A model generated the notes under the pieces. The model searched no databases. It was not told where the DNA came from and saw only the letters and a list, made by a program, of their open reading frames with translations. Shown one piece after another: positions 8,170-16,118 of a DNA stretch of 25,287 nucleotides. Position 1 is the stretch's first letter. Each line of letters opens with the position of its first letter. The position numbers were made by a program, and so were the translations under genes. Origin of the DNA: Candidatus Latescibacterota bacterium (lineage in GTDB: Bacteria; Latescibacterota; UBA2968; UBA8231); contig JAGWBY010000066.1 of assembly GCA_021295675.1 (NCBI GenBank), forward strand, positions 1-25,287, written 5' to 3'.

Positions 8170-10782
8170 ATGGCAGAAACTGCGAAACGCATCTGCAAGA
8201 TCGCCCTATTTTTGTGGGCCATTAGCGGCGGCTCGGCCGCGGCGCAAATCGGGCTGCAATCGCTAGCCTCTCCAAGCACGGCGGCCCTCGACCCGGCAAT
8301 GCGCCGCTGGTATGTGCCCCAAGAGTTGGTCGCCGAACATCACTGGCGGCAGTGGAGCGCCACCAACTACGCGCGCGAACCTTATCAGCGGTATGTTAGT
8401 CCCAGCATCGAAGGAGATTACTTCTACGACGCCTTTGGCAACTTCCTCAATCAGGGCTGGCTGATATACAACGTATCCCAGTCCAACCCCGAGGAATTCG
8501 GCACCGTATTGTTCGAGGCCCAGCGCTTCCGCAACTGGTTTTCCGAGGTCGCCGTGGCCTCCGAGCAAAAGGGGCAATACGCGTACGCACTGACCATCAG
8601 CAGCGACCTGCGCACCACTCTGACGCCCATGGTGCTGTCCAAACCGCGCCTCGACGGCATACAGTTCGACTTTGCCATGGACAAGTACCGGGGCACGTTC
8701 CTCTACGCGCAGGCCAGTGCCCCGCGCGGCATCACCAACCAAGAGCTGCGCCGCACCAATTCCACCACCCTGATCGGGGGGCGCTTTGAGGTGCAAATCG
8801 GCGATTTCGTCGAGCTCGGCGTCCACAGCGCCAACGCCCACCAAGCCAATTCGCTCTCGCAAGAGGCTCTGTTGAGCAATTGGGTAACCGGGTCGCTGAC
8901 CCAAGGCCAGAACCGCACCATCTCCCGCATCGAAATCGCACTACGCGACGACTCGCCCGACGATGGCGTGGGCGGCGCAGCGTATTTTCCGGCCGGCTCG
9001 GACATTTTCATCACCTATCGGGATGGCCGCGTGGATTCGGGCCGCGAGATCCGCTTTGAACCCGTAGTGGAGGGCGGCGCACCCAGGCCGGGCTATATCG
9101 AGGCCAACGGCAACGACGAAATCCGCCTGCGCTACGATTTCGACAGCGCAAGCTTCATCAACCGAGCCGCGGCCGACAAAACCGAGATCGTCAAAGTGGA
9201 ATTCCGGCTGGTGGTGGCCAACGACTATCAGGTATGGATAACTTCCGACCAGCAGACCAGCGGCGGCGAGCCCGTGCTCCTGCTGATGACGCAAGCGCCG
9301 GGCAACATCAAGGATTTGTCTAACTTGCGCGTCATCAGTTTTGAAGCTGGGCTGCCAACGGCAACCCACATCCTCGGCGGTACGGTGACGGCTACCGACG
9401 TGATGGGCTTCGACCTGTACGGCGAGTACGACCTCAACTGGAACTACCGCAAATATCCCAACAATCTCGTCGAAGAACACCAGACTTCGGCCGGCATTGT
9501 CGGCGCGCGCAGCGCACCAGCCTATATGCTCAATCTGTCTCGTCAATGGTCCCGCTTCTTCATCTACGGCGAAGCCTATCAGATGCACCCGCGCTACAAC
9601 ACCCAAACGTTCGTCACCCGCGACGACGGCAGCATCGACTACCAAAACGACCGCAGCCTCATGGATCTGGTGGAAGACAACGACGACCAAGACCGGGTGC
9701 CAGACACCTTCCGCGCCGACTGGGCCTTCCCCGACCGCCAGGTCTTTCCGGGCTGGGACCAGAACAACGACTTCGTGCCCGACATCAACCAAAACGACAG
9801 CCGAGTGCGCACCAACTCGATCCCGGACTACGAAGAGCCTTTCCTGCGCTTTGCAGTAGATCGGCCCGAATTCCTCTTCGGCGTTGACATGAACAACAAC
9901 TTCTGGACCGACCAATACGAAAACGACCAAGAGCCGGATTATCCCTACAAGCGCGACCACCAAGGCTACAACGCGTACGTTGGCACCTACTTAGCTCCGC
10001 AGCTAAAGATCGTCGCTGGCCTCCTGCGCGAGGACCGCATCTCTTCCAACCAGAAAAATCACAGCGCGTACGCACTCCTGCGGTTCGATCAGAGTTGGGC
10101 GCGCTACGGCGATGTGCGCCTCTTCGGCATGACCAAGCGCGTGGAGGACGACATCGCCGACCCGCTTTTGCAATGGGCACCCGACAACACCCTGCGCCTC
10201 GGCACGCTGACCGAGATCGACGATCCGCTGCTGGCTCGCGACACTTGGGTCAATCAGCTCTTCCTCGGCCACAATGTGCGCGCCTTTTCGTTGAACCTGC
10301 AGAGCAAGGTCAACTGGGTGGTCTTTCACCAACTCATGGAGGCCGAGCGGCGACAACGCTGGGGCCTGGCCGAGACGGATTTCTTCTTCGGGATGATCAA
10401 CAAGGCCCACTACCGCCATGCGTTTGGCCCCCTCTATCTAGAGCCGCGCTGGAAGAGCGAGTTTATCAAGCAGAGCCGCGACCTGTTCACGGACGAGCGC
10501 CGGACGATCCTAGCCGAACTTTTCTCGCTGTTGGTGGGTACCGATGTCCTAGAGATCACCAAGTTGCAAGCGGGCCTAGAGTACCTGATCTTCGACGATT
10601 TCGACGCGGACGCCAACGACTTCACGGCGCTGACTTGGGGCGTTCAGTTCAAAAATGAATCGGCCTACCAAGGCTACAAGCTCCAGACCGTGATTGGGCT
10701 GGTGCTAGAGCGCAAGAATTTCAAGGACGCCCCATCGCGCACCGAGACCCAATCTTTCATCGCCGTTTACGCGGGGATTTAA
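8170..10782 (+). CDS. OMP2: outer-membrane beta-barrel-like protein with acidic Ca-binding-like repeats
   Basis: The 870-residue protein starts at ATG 8170. Earlier in-frame codons back to 8041 lie inside the upstream gene. A signal peptide ends at GGSAAAQ (about residue 26). The body is rich in alternating aromatic/polar strands and ends in TQSFIAVYAGI, typical of barrel proteins. At about residues 500-545 is an acidic segment, VEDNDDQDRVPD and DQNNDFVPDINQND; at about 574 is DMNNNFWTDQYENDQEPD. Both resemble thrombospondin-type-3 or EF-hand-like calcium loops. It is the complete paralog of OMP1 and the reference for placing that gene's deletions. No strong ribosome-binding site precedes the start, so it may be coupled to the gene 8 bp upstream. 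Role inferred: outer-membrane partner of the two FlgD-tailed proteins, in export, anchoring or glycan uptake. Confidence 0.75.
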   Translation: MAETAKRICKIALFLWAISGGSAAAQIGLQSLASPSTAALDPAMRRWYVPQELVAEHHWRQWSATNYAREPYQRYVSPSIEGDYFYDAFGNFLNQGWLIYNVSQSNPEEFGTVLFEAQRFRNWFSEVAVASEQKGQYAYALTISSDLRTTLTPMVLSKPRLDGIQFDFAMDKYRGTFLYAQASAPRGITNQELRRTNSTTLIGGRFEVQIGDFVELGVHSANAHQANSLSQEALLSNWVTGSLTQGQNRTISRIEIALRDDSPDDGVGGAAYFPAGSDIFITYRDGRVDSGREIRFEPVVEGGAPRPGYIEANGNDEIRLRYDFDSASFINRAAADKTEIVKVEFRLVVANDYQVWITSDQQTSGGEPVLLLMTQAPGNIKDLSNLRVISFEAGLPTATHILGGTVTATDVMGFDLYGEYDLNWNYRKYPNNLVEEHQTSAGIVGARSAPAYMLNLSRQWSRFFIYGEAYQMHPRYNTQTFVTRDDGSIDYQNDRSLMDLVEDNDDQDRVPDTFRADWAFPDRQVFPGWDQNNDFVPDINQNDSRVRTNSIPDYEEPFLRFAVDRPEFLFGVDMNNNFWTDQYENDQEPDYPYKRDHQGYNAYVGTYLAPQLKIVAGLLREDRISSNQKNHSAYALLRFDQSWARYGDVRLFGMTKRVEDDIADPLLQWAPDNTLRLGTLTEIDDPLLARDTWVNQLFLGHNVRAFSLNLQSKVNWVVFHQLMEAERRQRWGLAETDFFFGMINKAHYRHAFGPLYLEPRWKSEFIKQSRDLFTDERRTILAELFSLLVGTDVLEITKLQAGLEYLIFDDFDADANDFTALTWGVQFKNESAYQGYKLQTVIGLVLERKNFKDAPSRTETQSFIAVYAGI

Positions 10783-10785
10783 ACC

Positions 10786-10815
10786 TTGACATACGCTTTT
10801 GCGAGCTTGTACATT
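10786..10815 (+). promoter_or_regulatory. Sigma70-type promoter for the first CBM9-like gene
   Basis: A perfect -35 TTGACA (10786-10791) lies 18 bases before TACATT (10810-10815). It begins three bases after the OMP2 stop codon. A near copy with a better -10 sits at 11965-11994. The leader to ATG 10906 is about 85 bases and ends in the ribosome-binding site GGAGGT (10891-10896). Confidence 0.7.
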
Positions 10816-10905
10816 GAACATTCGCACGTTGCGAAACCGAGAAGGCGGCTAAGTTACCGCACCTTCTCTCTTTTTTAAACCCTATCTCGTGGAGGTAGTT
10901 TCACC

Positions 10906-11776
10906 ATGAAAAAGATCCTCACCACCGCCTTTGCCTCGTTGGGCCTTGTGGTTGCCGCCCAAGCCCACGAGCCGCCTGGCGAGCTGTTGGTCGCTGTGAA
11001 TTTTCCCGATGCCAACGTACCTGTCATCGACGGCAACCCCAGCGAGTGGGCCCCCGTGCCCCTCGACCAGTACGGGATTTTCAGCGAGTCCTTGTTCTCG
11101 ATCCACGGCTTTGCCGGCGAGAACGTCGACCGCGGCGGGCTGGACGCCAGCTCGATGCAGATCCGCCACATCGTCGGCTGGAATGACGCGACCAACAACG
11201 TGTACATCACCAGCCGCGTCTTCGACAACATTCACATCACTCAGCGCCAAGATCCGGGCAAGTTCTTCTGGGATGACAGCGTCGAGTACGAGCTCAACGC
11301 TGCACACCAAGCCCGCGACGACCTGAATCCCGGCGACGATGCGACCAGCTTTAGCTACAAGTTCGCTTTCCCGGTCTATCAGGAGACCTTTGAGTGCCTG
11401 GATGACCAGCGGCTCGCAGTGGGTCGATATCGCCCATAGCTTCACGGGCGAAGAGTTTGGCGAGAGCACGTACGACTACGAACTCCGCATCCTGCCGATC
11501 GAGCGGATGCCGCGCTCGGATGAGGCCACCGAGGACCAGGTTGAGATCCACGACTTGACCGAGGGCGCGGTCATTCACATCACCCTCACGGTCAACGACG
11601 TCGATGGCGGCGATGGCGATGGCGACAACCGCATCGGCATGTGGAGCACCAATCCCATTTCGTGCTGCCACGCTGGCCAAGACTTGCTGCTAACCCCGGC
11701 CGATCCCAACATCGATTGGGGCGCAGCTACGGCTGTCGAGGGAAGCAGTTGGGGCCAGATCAAAGCCCAGTTCTAG
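10906..11776 (+). pseudogene. Secreted CBM9-like protein, first copy, frameshifted
   Basis: ATG 10906 follows GGAGGT by nine bases. The product begins MKKILTTAFASLGLVVAAQA, a signal peptide cut before HEPP, then shows VIDGNPSEWAPV and WDDSVEYELN, the two hallmark stretches of CBM9-like carbohydrate-binding domains. Compared with the second copy, 23 bp are missing after the codons for YQETFE (about 11395). As read, the frame stops at 11437-11439 after 177 residues. The other frame carries the remaining C-terminus intact to the TAG at 11774-11776, including DLTEGAVIHITLTVND and the final IKAQF. Because the downstream part has no further stops, the lesion is recent or an assembly error. Confidence 0.85.
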
Positions 11777-11806
11777 GCTGTTTCGTCTCAATCGCAGTAC
11801 TATTTA

Positions 11807-11838
11807 GGGCAGGTCTCGCCTAGATGCGGGGCCTGCCC
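11807..11838 (+). terminator. Stem-loop after first CBM9-like copy
   Basis: A 13-bp stem (11807-11819 with 11826-11838) closes a six-base loop CTAGAT. It begins GGGCAGG and ends CCTGCCC, and includes two G-T type pairs. No T-tract follows, so it may protect the 3' end of the upstream message or attenuate transcription rather than act as a full intrinsic terminator. Confidence 0.6.
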
Positions 11839-11845
11839 GAATTAT

Positions 11846-11896
11846 ATGCTCACCTAGGAACAGGTCGATTTCTGTCGTCGAAGATGCGTTGTGCCC
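11846..11896 (+). pseudogene. Dead 5' fragment of the PhyH-like dioxygenase gene
   Basis: The fragment reads ATGCTCACC then TAG, then matches codons of the intact gene at 13051. The fourth codon GAG has become TAG. About 20 bases corresponding to 13079-13098 are missing, and the match resumes with GTCGTCG and fades near TTGTGCCCA. It is the left-hand remnant of the gene start copied by the tandem duplication and is not translated into anything useful. Confidence 0.8.
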
Positions 11897-11963
11897 AAGT
11901 CGAGGACTCTCCAGCCGCTACCGAGCCCTAATCCTTTATCGCCATGTACGCGGGGATTTAAGC
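11897..11963 (+). pseudogene. Dead 3' fragment of OMP2
   Basis: About 65 bases match the end of OMP2 (about 10718-10782). The best stretch is TACGCGGGGATTTAA, containing the same stop codon and followed by the same promoter -35. Small indels disrupt its frame. It marks the left end of the second duplication unit. Confidence 0.8.
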
Positions 11964-11964
11964 C

Positions 11965-11994
11965 TTGACATACGCTTTTTCAGGTGAGTATATT
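11965..11994 (+). promoter_or_regulatory. Sigma70-type promoter for the intact CBM9-like gene and probably the downstream operon
   Basis: TTGACA (11965-11970) and TATATT (11989-11994) are separated by 18 bases. This is a duplicate of the promoter at 10786-10815, with a -10 closer to consensus. The leader is about 80 bases and ends in GGAGGT (12065-12070). It is the last clear promoter before the dioxygenase and importer genes. Confidence 0.7.
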
Positions 11995-12079
11995 GAACCC
12001 TTTATTTCGTTGCGGAATCGAAAAGTCGCCGGGTTGCCGCATCTTTTTTGAACCCCTATCTCTTGGAGGTAGCTTTACC

Positions 12080-12973
12080 ATGAAAAAGTTCATCACCACC
12101 ACCCTTGCCTCGTTGGGCCTTGTGGTTGCGGCCCAAGCCCACGAGCCGCCGGGCGAGTTGTTGGTCGCCGTGAATTTTCCCGATGCCAACGTACCCGTCA
12201 TCGACGGCAACCCCAGCGAGTGGGCACCCGTGCCTTTGGATCAGTACGGGATTTTTAGCGAAAGCCTGTTTTCGCTTGAAGGTTTTGCCGGCGATAACGT
12301 CGCCCGCGGTGCCCTTGACGCCAGTTCGCTGCAGGTTCGCCACATCGTCGGTTGGAATGATGGGACCAATAACATCTATGCCACCACCCGCATCTTCGAC
12401 GATAGACACGTCACTCAGCGTCAGGACCCCGGCAAATTCTTCTGGGATGACAGCGTCGAATACGAGGTCAACGCCCAGCATCAGGCCTCCGAGGACCAGA
12501 ACCAAGGCGACGATGCTACCAACTTCAGCTATAAGTTCGCCTTCCCGGTCTATCAGGAGACCTTCGAGTGGTATCGCCCCAATCGCAACCTGCCTTGGCT
12601 AACCAGCGGCTCGCAGTGGATCGAGATCGCCCATAGCTTCACGGGCGACGAGTTCGGCGAGAGCACGTACGACTACGAGATCCGCATCCTGCCGATCGAG
12701 CGGATGCCGAAATCGGAGGAGGCCACTGAGGACCAAGTCGAAATTCACGACTTGACCGAGGGCAGTGTCATTCACTTCACGTTGACGATCAACGAAGTTG
12801 ATGGCGGTGAAGGCGAAGGCGACAACCGCATCGGTCAGTGGAGCACCCAATCGATTGGGTGCTGCCGCGCACTCAACGACCTGCTGCTAACTCCGGCCGA
12901 TCCCAACATCGACTGGGGCGCAGCTACGGCTGTCGAGGGAAACAGTTGGGGCCGGATCAAGGCCCAGTTCTAA
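12080..12973 (+). CDS. Secreted CBM9-like carbohydrate-binding protein, intact copy
   Basis: The 297-residue protein starts at ATG 12080, nine bases after GGAGGT; the reading frame is open further upstream but only through the leader. A signal peptide (residues 1-19) ends AAQA before HEPP. VIDGNPSEWAPVPLDQYG opens a CBM9-like beta-sandwich. VRHIVGWNDGTNNIYATTRIF and FFWDDSVEYEVN are the matching later strands. The second half (DYEIRILPIERMP, DLTEGSVIHFTLTINEVDGG) ends in NSWGRIKAQF. A pair of cysteines lies in the SIGCCRA segment. Its place between a barrel protein operon and an ABC importer suggests a periplasmic or surface binding protein for an oligosaccharide. The fold is inferred from motifs; the ligand is unknown. 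Confidence 0.8.
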   Translation: MKKFITTTLASLGLVVAAQAHEPPGELLVAVNFPDANVPVIDGNPSEWAPVPLDQYGIFSESLFSLEGFAGDNVARGALDASSLQVRHIVGWNDGTNNIYATTRIFDDRHVTQRQDPGKFFWDDSVEYEVNAQHQASEDQNQGDDATNFSYKFAFPVYQETFEWYRPNRNLPWLTSGSQWIEIAHSFTGDEFGESTYDYEIRILPIERMPKSEEATEDQVEIHDLTEGSVIHFTLTINEVDGGEGEGDNRIGQWSTQSIGCCRALNDLLLTPADPNIDWGAATAVEGNSWGRIKAQF

Positions 12974-12998
12974 GGTTTTCTTTTCTAGTGTCCAATTT

Positions 12999-13030
12999 GG
13001 GCAGGTCTCGCCTAGGTGCGGGGCCTGCCC
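12999..13030 (+). terminator. Stem-loop between CBM9-like gene and dioxygenase gene
   Basis: This is the second copy of the hairpin at 11807-11838, with an identical 13-bp stem and loop CTAGGT. Only 20 bases separate it from the dioxygenase start codon, and the tract after it (AAATACTTTT) is only weakly T-rich. Partial read-through would give more secreted binding protein than importer, a common arrangement in sugar-uptake operons. Confidence 0.6.
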
Positions 13031-13050
13031 AAATACTTTTAGGAGGCTAT

Positions 13051-13917
13051 ATGCTCACCGAGGAACAGGTCGATTTCTACCGCGAAAATGGCTATCTCGT
13101 CGTCGCGGATGTATTGCGCCCAGACGAGTTGGAGGAGGCACACGCGATTGTCGATGACTTCGTCGAACAGTCGCGGCACGTCTCCGAGCAGAGCGGGCAC
13201 TTCGACCTAGAGCCGGATCACACCCCCGAAAACCCCAAGGTGCGCCGCCTGAGCGCACCGGCGCGTTACCACCCCTTCTTCGGCGGCTTGATGCGCGACA
13301 GCCGCATCCTAGAGCTTCTAACGCCCCTGATCGGCGCTGACATTCGCGCCCAAGGCGACAAGCTCAACATGAAGCCGGCCGATGGCGGCAGCCCGGTCGA
13401 GTGGCACCAAGACTTTGCTCACTATCCGCACACCAACGACGACTTGTGCGCCGTGGGCATTGCCCTAGACGACGCCACAGAAGAAAACGGCTGCATGATG
13501 GTGGTGCCCGGCTCCCACCGAGGACCGATCCTCGACCACCACCAAGACGGCTACTTCATCGGGGCCATCAGCCCAGAGCGCGACGAGATCGACCTCTCTT
13601 CGGCTGTACCCCTGGCGATGAAAGCCGGTTCGCTTTCCATCCACCACAGCCGCACTTTGCACGGCTCGGCGCTCAACCGCTCGGGTATGTCCCGGCGACT
13701 CTTGCTGTATCAGTACGCGGCAGTCGATGCTTGGCCGCTCGGCGGAGTGGGCAATTGGGATGCCTTTAACGCCAACATTCTGCGCGGCGCGCCCACCTAC
13801 GATTTTCGCCTCGTGTCGATGACGGCTCGCACGCGCATGCCAGCCGGGGCACGCGGCGGCGGCGGCATCTACGAGTTGCAAAAGCCGCTGCAAGAAAAAG
13901 TATTCGCCGCCGGCTAG
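13051..13917 (+). CDS. Phytanoyl-CoA dioxygenase (PhyH) family Fe(II)/2-oxoglutarate oxygenase
   Basis: The 288-residue protein starts at ATG 13051, four bases after AGGAGG (13041-13046). The iron triad is visible as H119-x-D121 in EWHQDFAH and H204 in TLHGSALNRS, with R215 or R216 placed to bind 2-oxoglutarate. MMVVPGSHRGP (149-159) is the usual PhyH core stretch. The family hydroxylates varied small molecules using O2 and 2-oxoglutarate, giving succinate and CO2. Its gene sits 9 bp before the importer operon, so it probably modifies the imported compound or a product of it. It is unlikely to act on phytanoyl-CoA itself. Confidence 0.9.
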   Translation: MLTEEQVDFYRENGYLVVADVLRPDELEEAHAIVDDFVEQSRHVSEQSGHFDLEPDHTPENPKVRRLSAPARYHPFFGGLMRDSRILELLTPLIGADIRAQGDKLNMKPADGGSPVEWHQDFAHYPHTNDDLCAVGIALDDATEENGCMMVVPGSHRGPILDHHQDGYFIGAISPERDEIDLSSAVPLAMKAGSLSIHHSRTLHGSALNRSGMSRRLLLYQYAAVDAWPLGGVGNWDAFNANILRGAPTYDFRLVSMTARTRMPAGARGGGGIYELQKPLQEKVFAAG

Positions 13918-13926
13918 ATCGCTGCC

Positions 13927-15177
13927 TTGCCGTCGTTTGTTCGCTTGGGGATCGTCGCGGCACTAGCTGCCGGGACACTCTGGGGCATCCTCTCCGTTCA
14001 CTGGTACCCAGCCGAAGAGGTGCTGACCATGTGGGTGTATGGCTCGCCGCAAGAGGCCGAGCTGTATCGCCAACAGCACCCGGAAGTTCGCCTGCGCTTA
14101 GAGGTAGTGCCCGGCCGCAGCGTCGTGCAAAAGCTGCTGACGGGCATGGACGCTGGGCACGCCCCGGACATTTGCGTTCTGCACTGGCGGCAGATGTCGC
14201 AAGTAGCTAGCACCGGACAGCTCCTGCCGCTCGACGACTTGGTGCGGCGCGACCAGATCAACACCGGCGATTACTATCCGGTGGGTCTGCAAGCGTACAC
14301 CTACCACGACACCCTCTACGGCATTCCGGTCAAAGGCAGCACCATTACCTGCTTTTACAACAAGGATCTCTTCGACCGCTACGACGTCAGCTATCCCACT
14401 GACGACTGGACACTCGACGATTTCCTCGCCAAAGCTCAAACCCTGACCGTCGATGAGGATCAAGACGGCCTGCCAGATGTCTACGGCTGCACTCCGTACG
14501 ACATCGCCAGCTATGTGTGGAGCATGGGTGGGGACTTCCTGCGCTGGGAAAACGGGCGCTACGTCTCCAACCTCGACGACCCGCGGGTGGCCCAAGCCGT
14601 GCAGTTCTACGTCGATCTCTACTTTAAGCACAAGGTCAGCCCGCCTCGGCCCATGAGCACCTTCACCTTTGAGGCCGGGCGCATCGCCATCGGTATCATG
14701 GGCCCGTGGATGCTGCCGACCTTTCAGCTTTTGGACCGCTTCGAGTGGGACGCGGCGCTCTTTCCCCAAGGACCGGCTGGCCGGCAGACGCGCTACGCCA
14801 GCGTCGGTTTTACGATCTGGAAGGGCACGCGCGAGCCAGAAGTCGCTTGGGATGTGCTCAAGCACATGATCTCGGCCGAGGCGACGACCAAGATGGCCAA
14901 GTTGGGCAGCGACCTGCCGCCGCAACGCTCGGTGGCCCGCAACACCTACCCACGGGCATCAACGCCCTACGAGGAGGAGGTCTTCGTGCGCTCGATGGAC
15001 TACAATGTCCGGCTCTTTCCCCAAGAGCTGTGGTGGGAGGACCTCTACCGCCGGATGCTCGACGAACTCGACGCAGCCCTCACCGGCCGCGAGAGCGTGG
15101 CCGAAGCCCTCGCCGAGGCCCACCAAGTGACCAACACCTATTTGCAGCGCATCTACGCCGAAGAAATTCCTCGATGA
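13927..15177 (+). CDS. ABC importer solute-binding protein, family 1 (sugar type)
   Basis: The 416-residue product uses TTG 13927; the frame is closed upstream by the dioxygenase stop at 13915, and no ATG lies near. An N-terminal hydrophobic segment (LGIVAALAAGTLWGILSV) would anchor or export the protein. It has no lipobox cysteine. Typical family-1 stretches follow: LTMWVYGSPQEAELYRQQHP, GIPVKGSTITCFYNKDLFDRY, VYGCTPYDIASYVWSMGGDF and RIAIGIMGPWML. It should capture a sugar or similar solute for the two permeases. The stop overlaps the next start as ATGA. No ATP-binding subunit gene is in the window, so a shared ATPase is likely. Confidence 0.85.
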   Translation: MPSFVRLGIVAALAAGTLWGILSVHWYPAEEVLTMWVYGSPQEAELYRQQHPEVRLRLEVVPGRSVVQKLLTGMDAGHAPDICVLHWRQMSQVASTGQLLPLDDLVRRDQINTGDYYPVGLQAYTYHDTLYGIPVKGSTITCFYNKDLFDRYDVSYPTDDWTLDDFLAKAQTLTVDEDQDGLPDVYGCTPYDIASYVWSMGGDFLRWENGRYVSNLDDPRVAQAVQFYVDLYFKHKVSPPRPMSTFTFEAGRIAIGIMGPWMLPTFQLLDRFEWDAALFPQGPAGRQTRYASVGFTIWKGTREPEVAWDVLKHMISAEATTKMAKLGSDLPPQRSVARNTYPRASTPYEEEVFVRSMDYNVRLFPQELWWEDLYRRMLDELDAALTGRESVAEALAEAHQVTNTYLQRIYAEEIPR

Positions 15178-16118
15178 AGAGCCAAAACAAAGCCGCGTTC
15201 TTCTTTCTGCTGCCCAATTTCGTCGGCTTTCTCATCTTTGCGCTTGGCCCGGTCGTAGTGGCTGCGGGCATGGGCTTCTACCGCTATCAACTTGCCTCGG
15301 GCGCACCTGTCTTCATCGGGCTGGATAATTTTGCGGATCTGGTACTCTTCAAAAAGGTCGATGGCGAGTGGGTGGCACGCGATCCATACTTTTGGAAGTA
15401 CCTCGGCAACACGCTCTTTTTGATGCTCAACATCCCGCTCGCCATGGTCGGCTCCCTGCTCTTGGCCGTGCTGTTAAATAAAGAGCTGCCCGGCCGCATC
15501 TTCTTCCGCACCCTGTTCTTCATTCCCCACCTGTGTACAGGCATTGCCATCTATATGGTCTGGAAAATGCTCCTGACCTACGAGCCAAACGTCGGCATCA
15601 TCAACGGACTTTTGTGGCAGATTTTTGGGGTGTTGGGCATCGCGCCCGAGCGGGCTGCCGCGCTCCTGCCGGGGTGGTTAATCGACGCATCTTGGGCCAA
15701 GCCCGCATTGATCATCATGTTTATCTGGGCCAGCGTCGGCGGCTACAACATGGTTCTCTACTTAGCCGGCTTGCAAAACATCCCGCTCGAGCTCTACGAG
15801 GCCGCTGAAATGGACGGGGCTGGTTGGTGGTCGCAGCTCATCCACATCACCGTGCCGCAGCTAGCGCCCACGACGTTTTTCATTCTCGTCACCAGTATAA
15901 TCGGCGGTCTGCAAGGTGGCTTTGAAGCTGCTTATGTAATGACTGGAGGCGGCCCCGAGGGATCGACGACCACCATGAGCTACTACATCTACACCCAGGC
16001 GTACGAGCAGTTGGAAGTAGGGTACGCCGCGGCGATTTCAATGGTGCTCTTCGCGCTGATTTTCGCGGCGACCTTGATCAACTGGCGCTACGGCGGCAAG
16101 CGGCTGGAGGCTGTCTGA
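15174..16118 (+). CDS. ABC importer inner-membrane permease (MalF/UgpA-like)
   Basis: The 314-residue protein starts at ATG 15174 within the ATGA overlap. It has about six membrane segments, beginning AAFFFLLPNFVGFLIFALGPVV. The EAA loop that docks on the ATPase is clear: EAAEMDGAGWWSQLIHITVP, beginning at residue 209. It forms a heterodimer with the next permease. Its stop overlaps that gene's start as TGATG, so the two are co-translated. Confidence 0.9.
   Translation: MKSQNKAAFFFLLPNFVGFLIFALGPVVVAAGMGFYRYQLASGAPVFIGLDNFADLVLFKKVDGEWVARDPYFWKYLGNTLFLMLNIPLAMVGSLLLAVLLNKELPGRIFFRTLFFIPHLCTGIAIYMVWKMLLTYEPNVGIINGLLWQIFGVLGIAPERAAALLPGWLIDASWAKPALIIMFIWASVGGYNMVLYLAGLQNIPLELYEAAEMDGAGWWSQLIHITVPQLAPTTFFILVTSIIGGLQGGFEAAYVMTGGGPEGSTTTMSYYIYTQAYEQLEVGYAAAISMVLFALIFAATLINWRYGGKRLEAV

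Larger units (their letters stand above)
10720..13110 (+). repeat. Tandem duplication, two units of about 1.18 kb
   Basis: Unit 1 runs from about 10720 to about 11896 and unit 2 from about 11897 to about 13110. Each holds, in order, the 3' end of OMP2, a promoter, a CBM9-like gene, a 13-bp-stem hairpin and the 5' end of the dioxygenase gene. The offset is 1179 bases between promoters, 1174 between start codons and 1192 between hairpins. Most of the drift comes from a 23-bp deletion in unit 1. Identity is highest around the promoter, leader and signal peptide. The fragments at the junction show that the duplication ends lay inside the two flanking genes. Confidence 0.85.
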
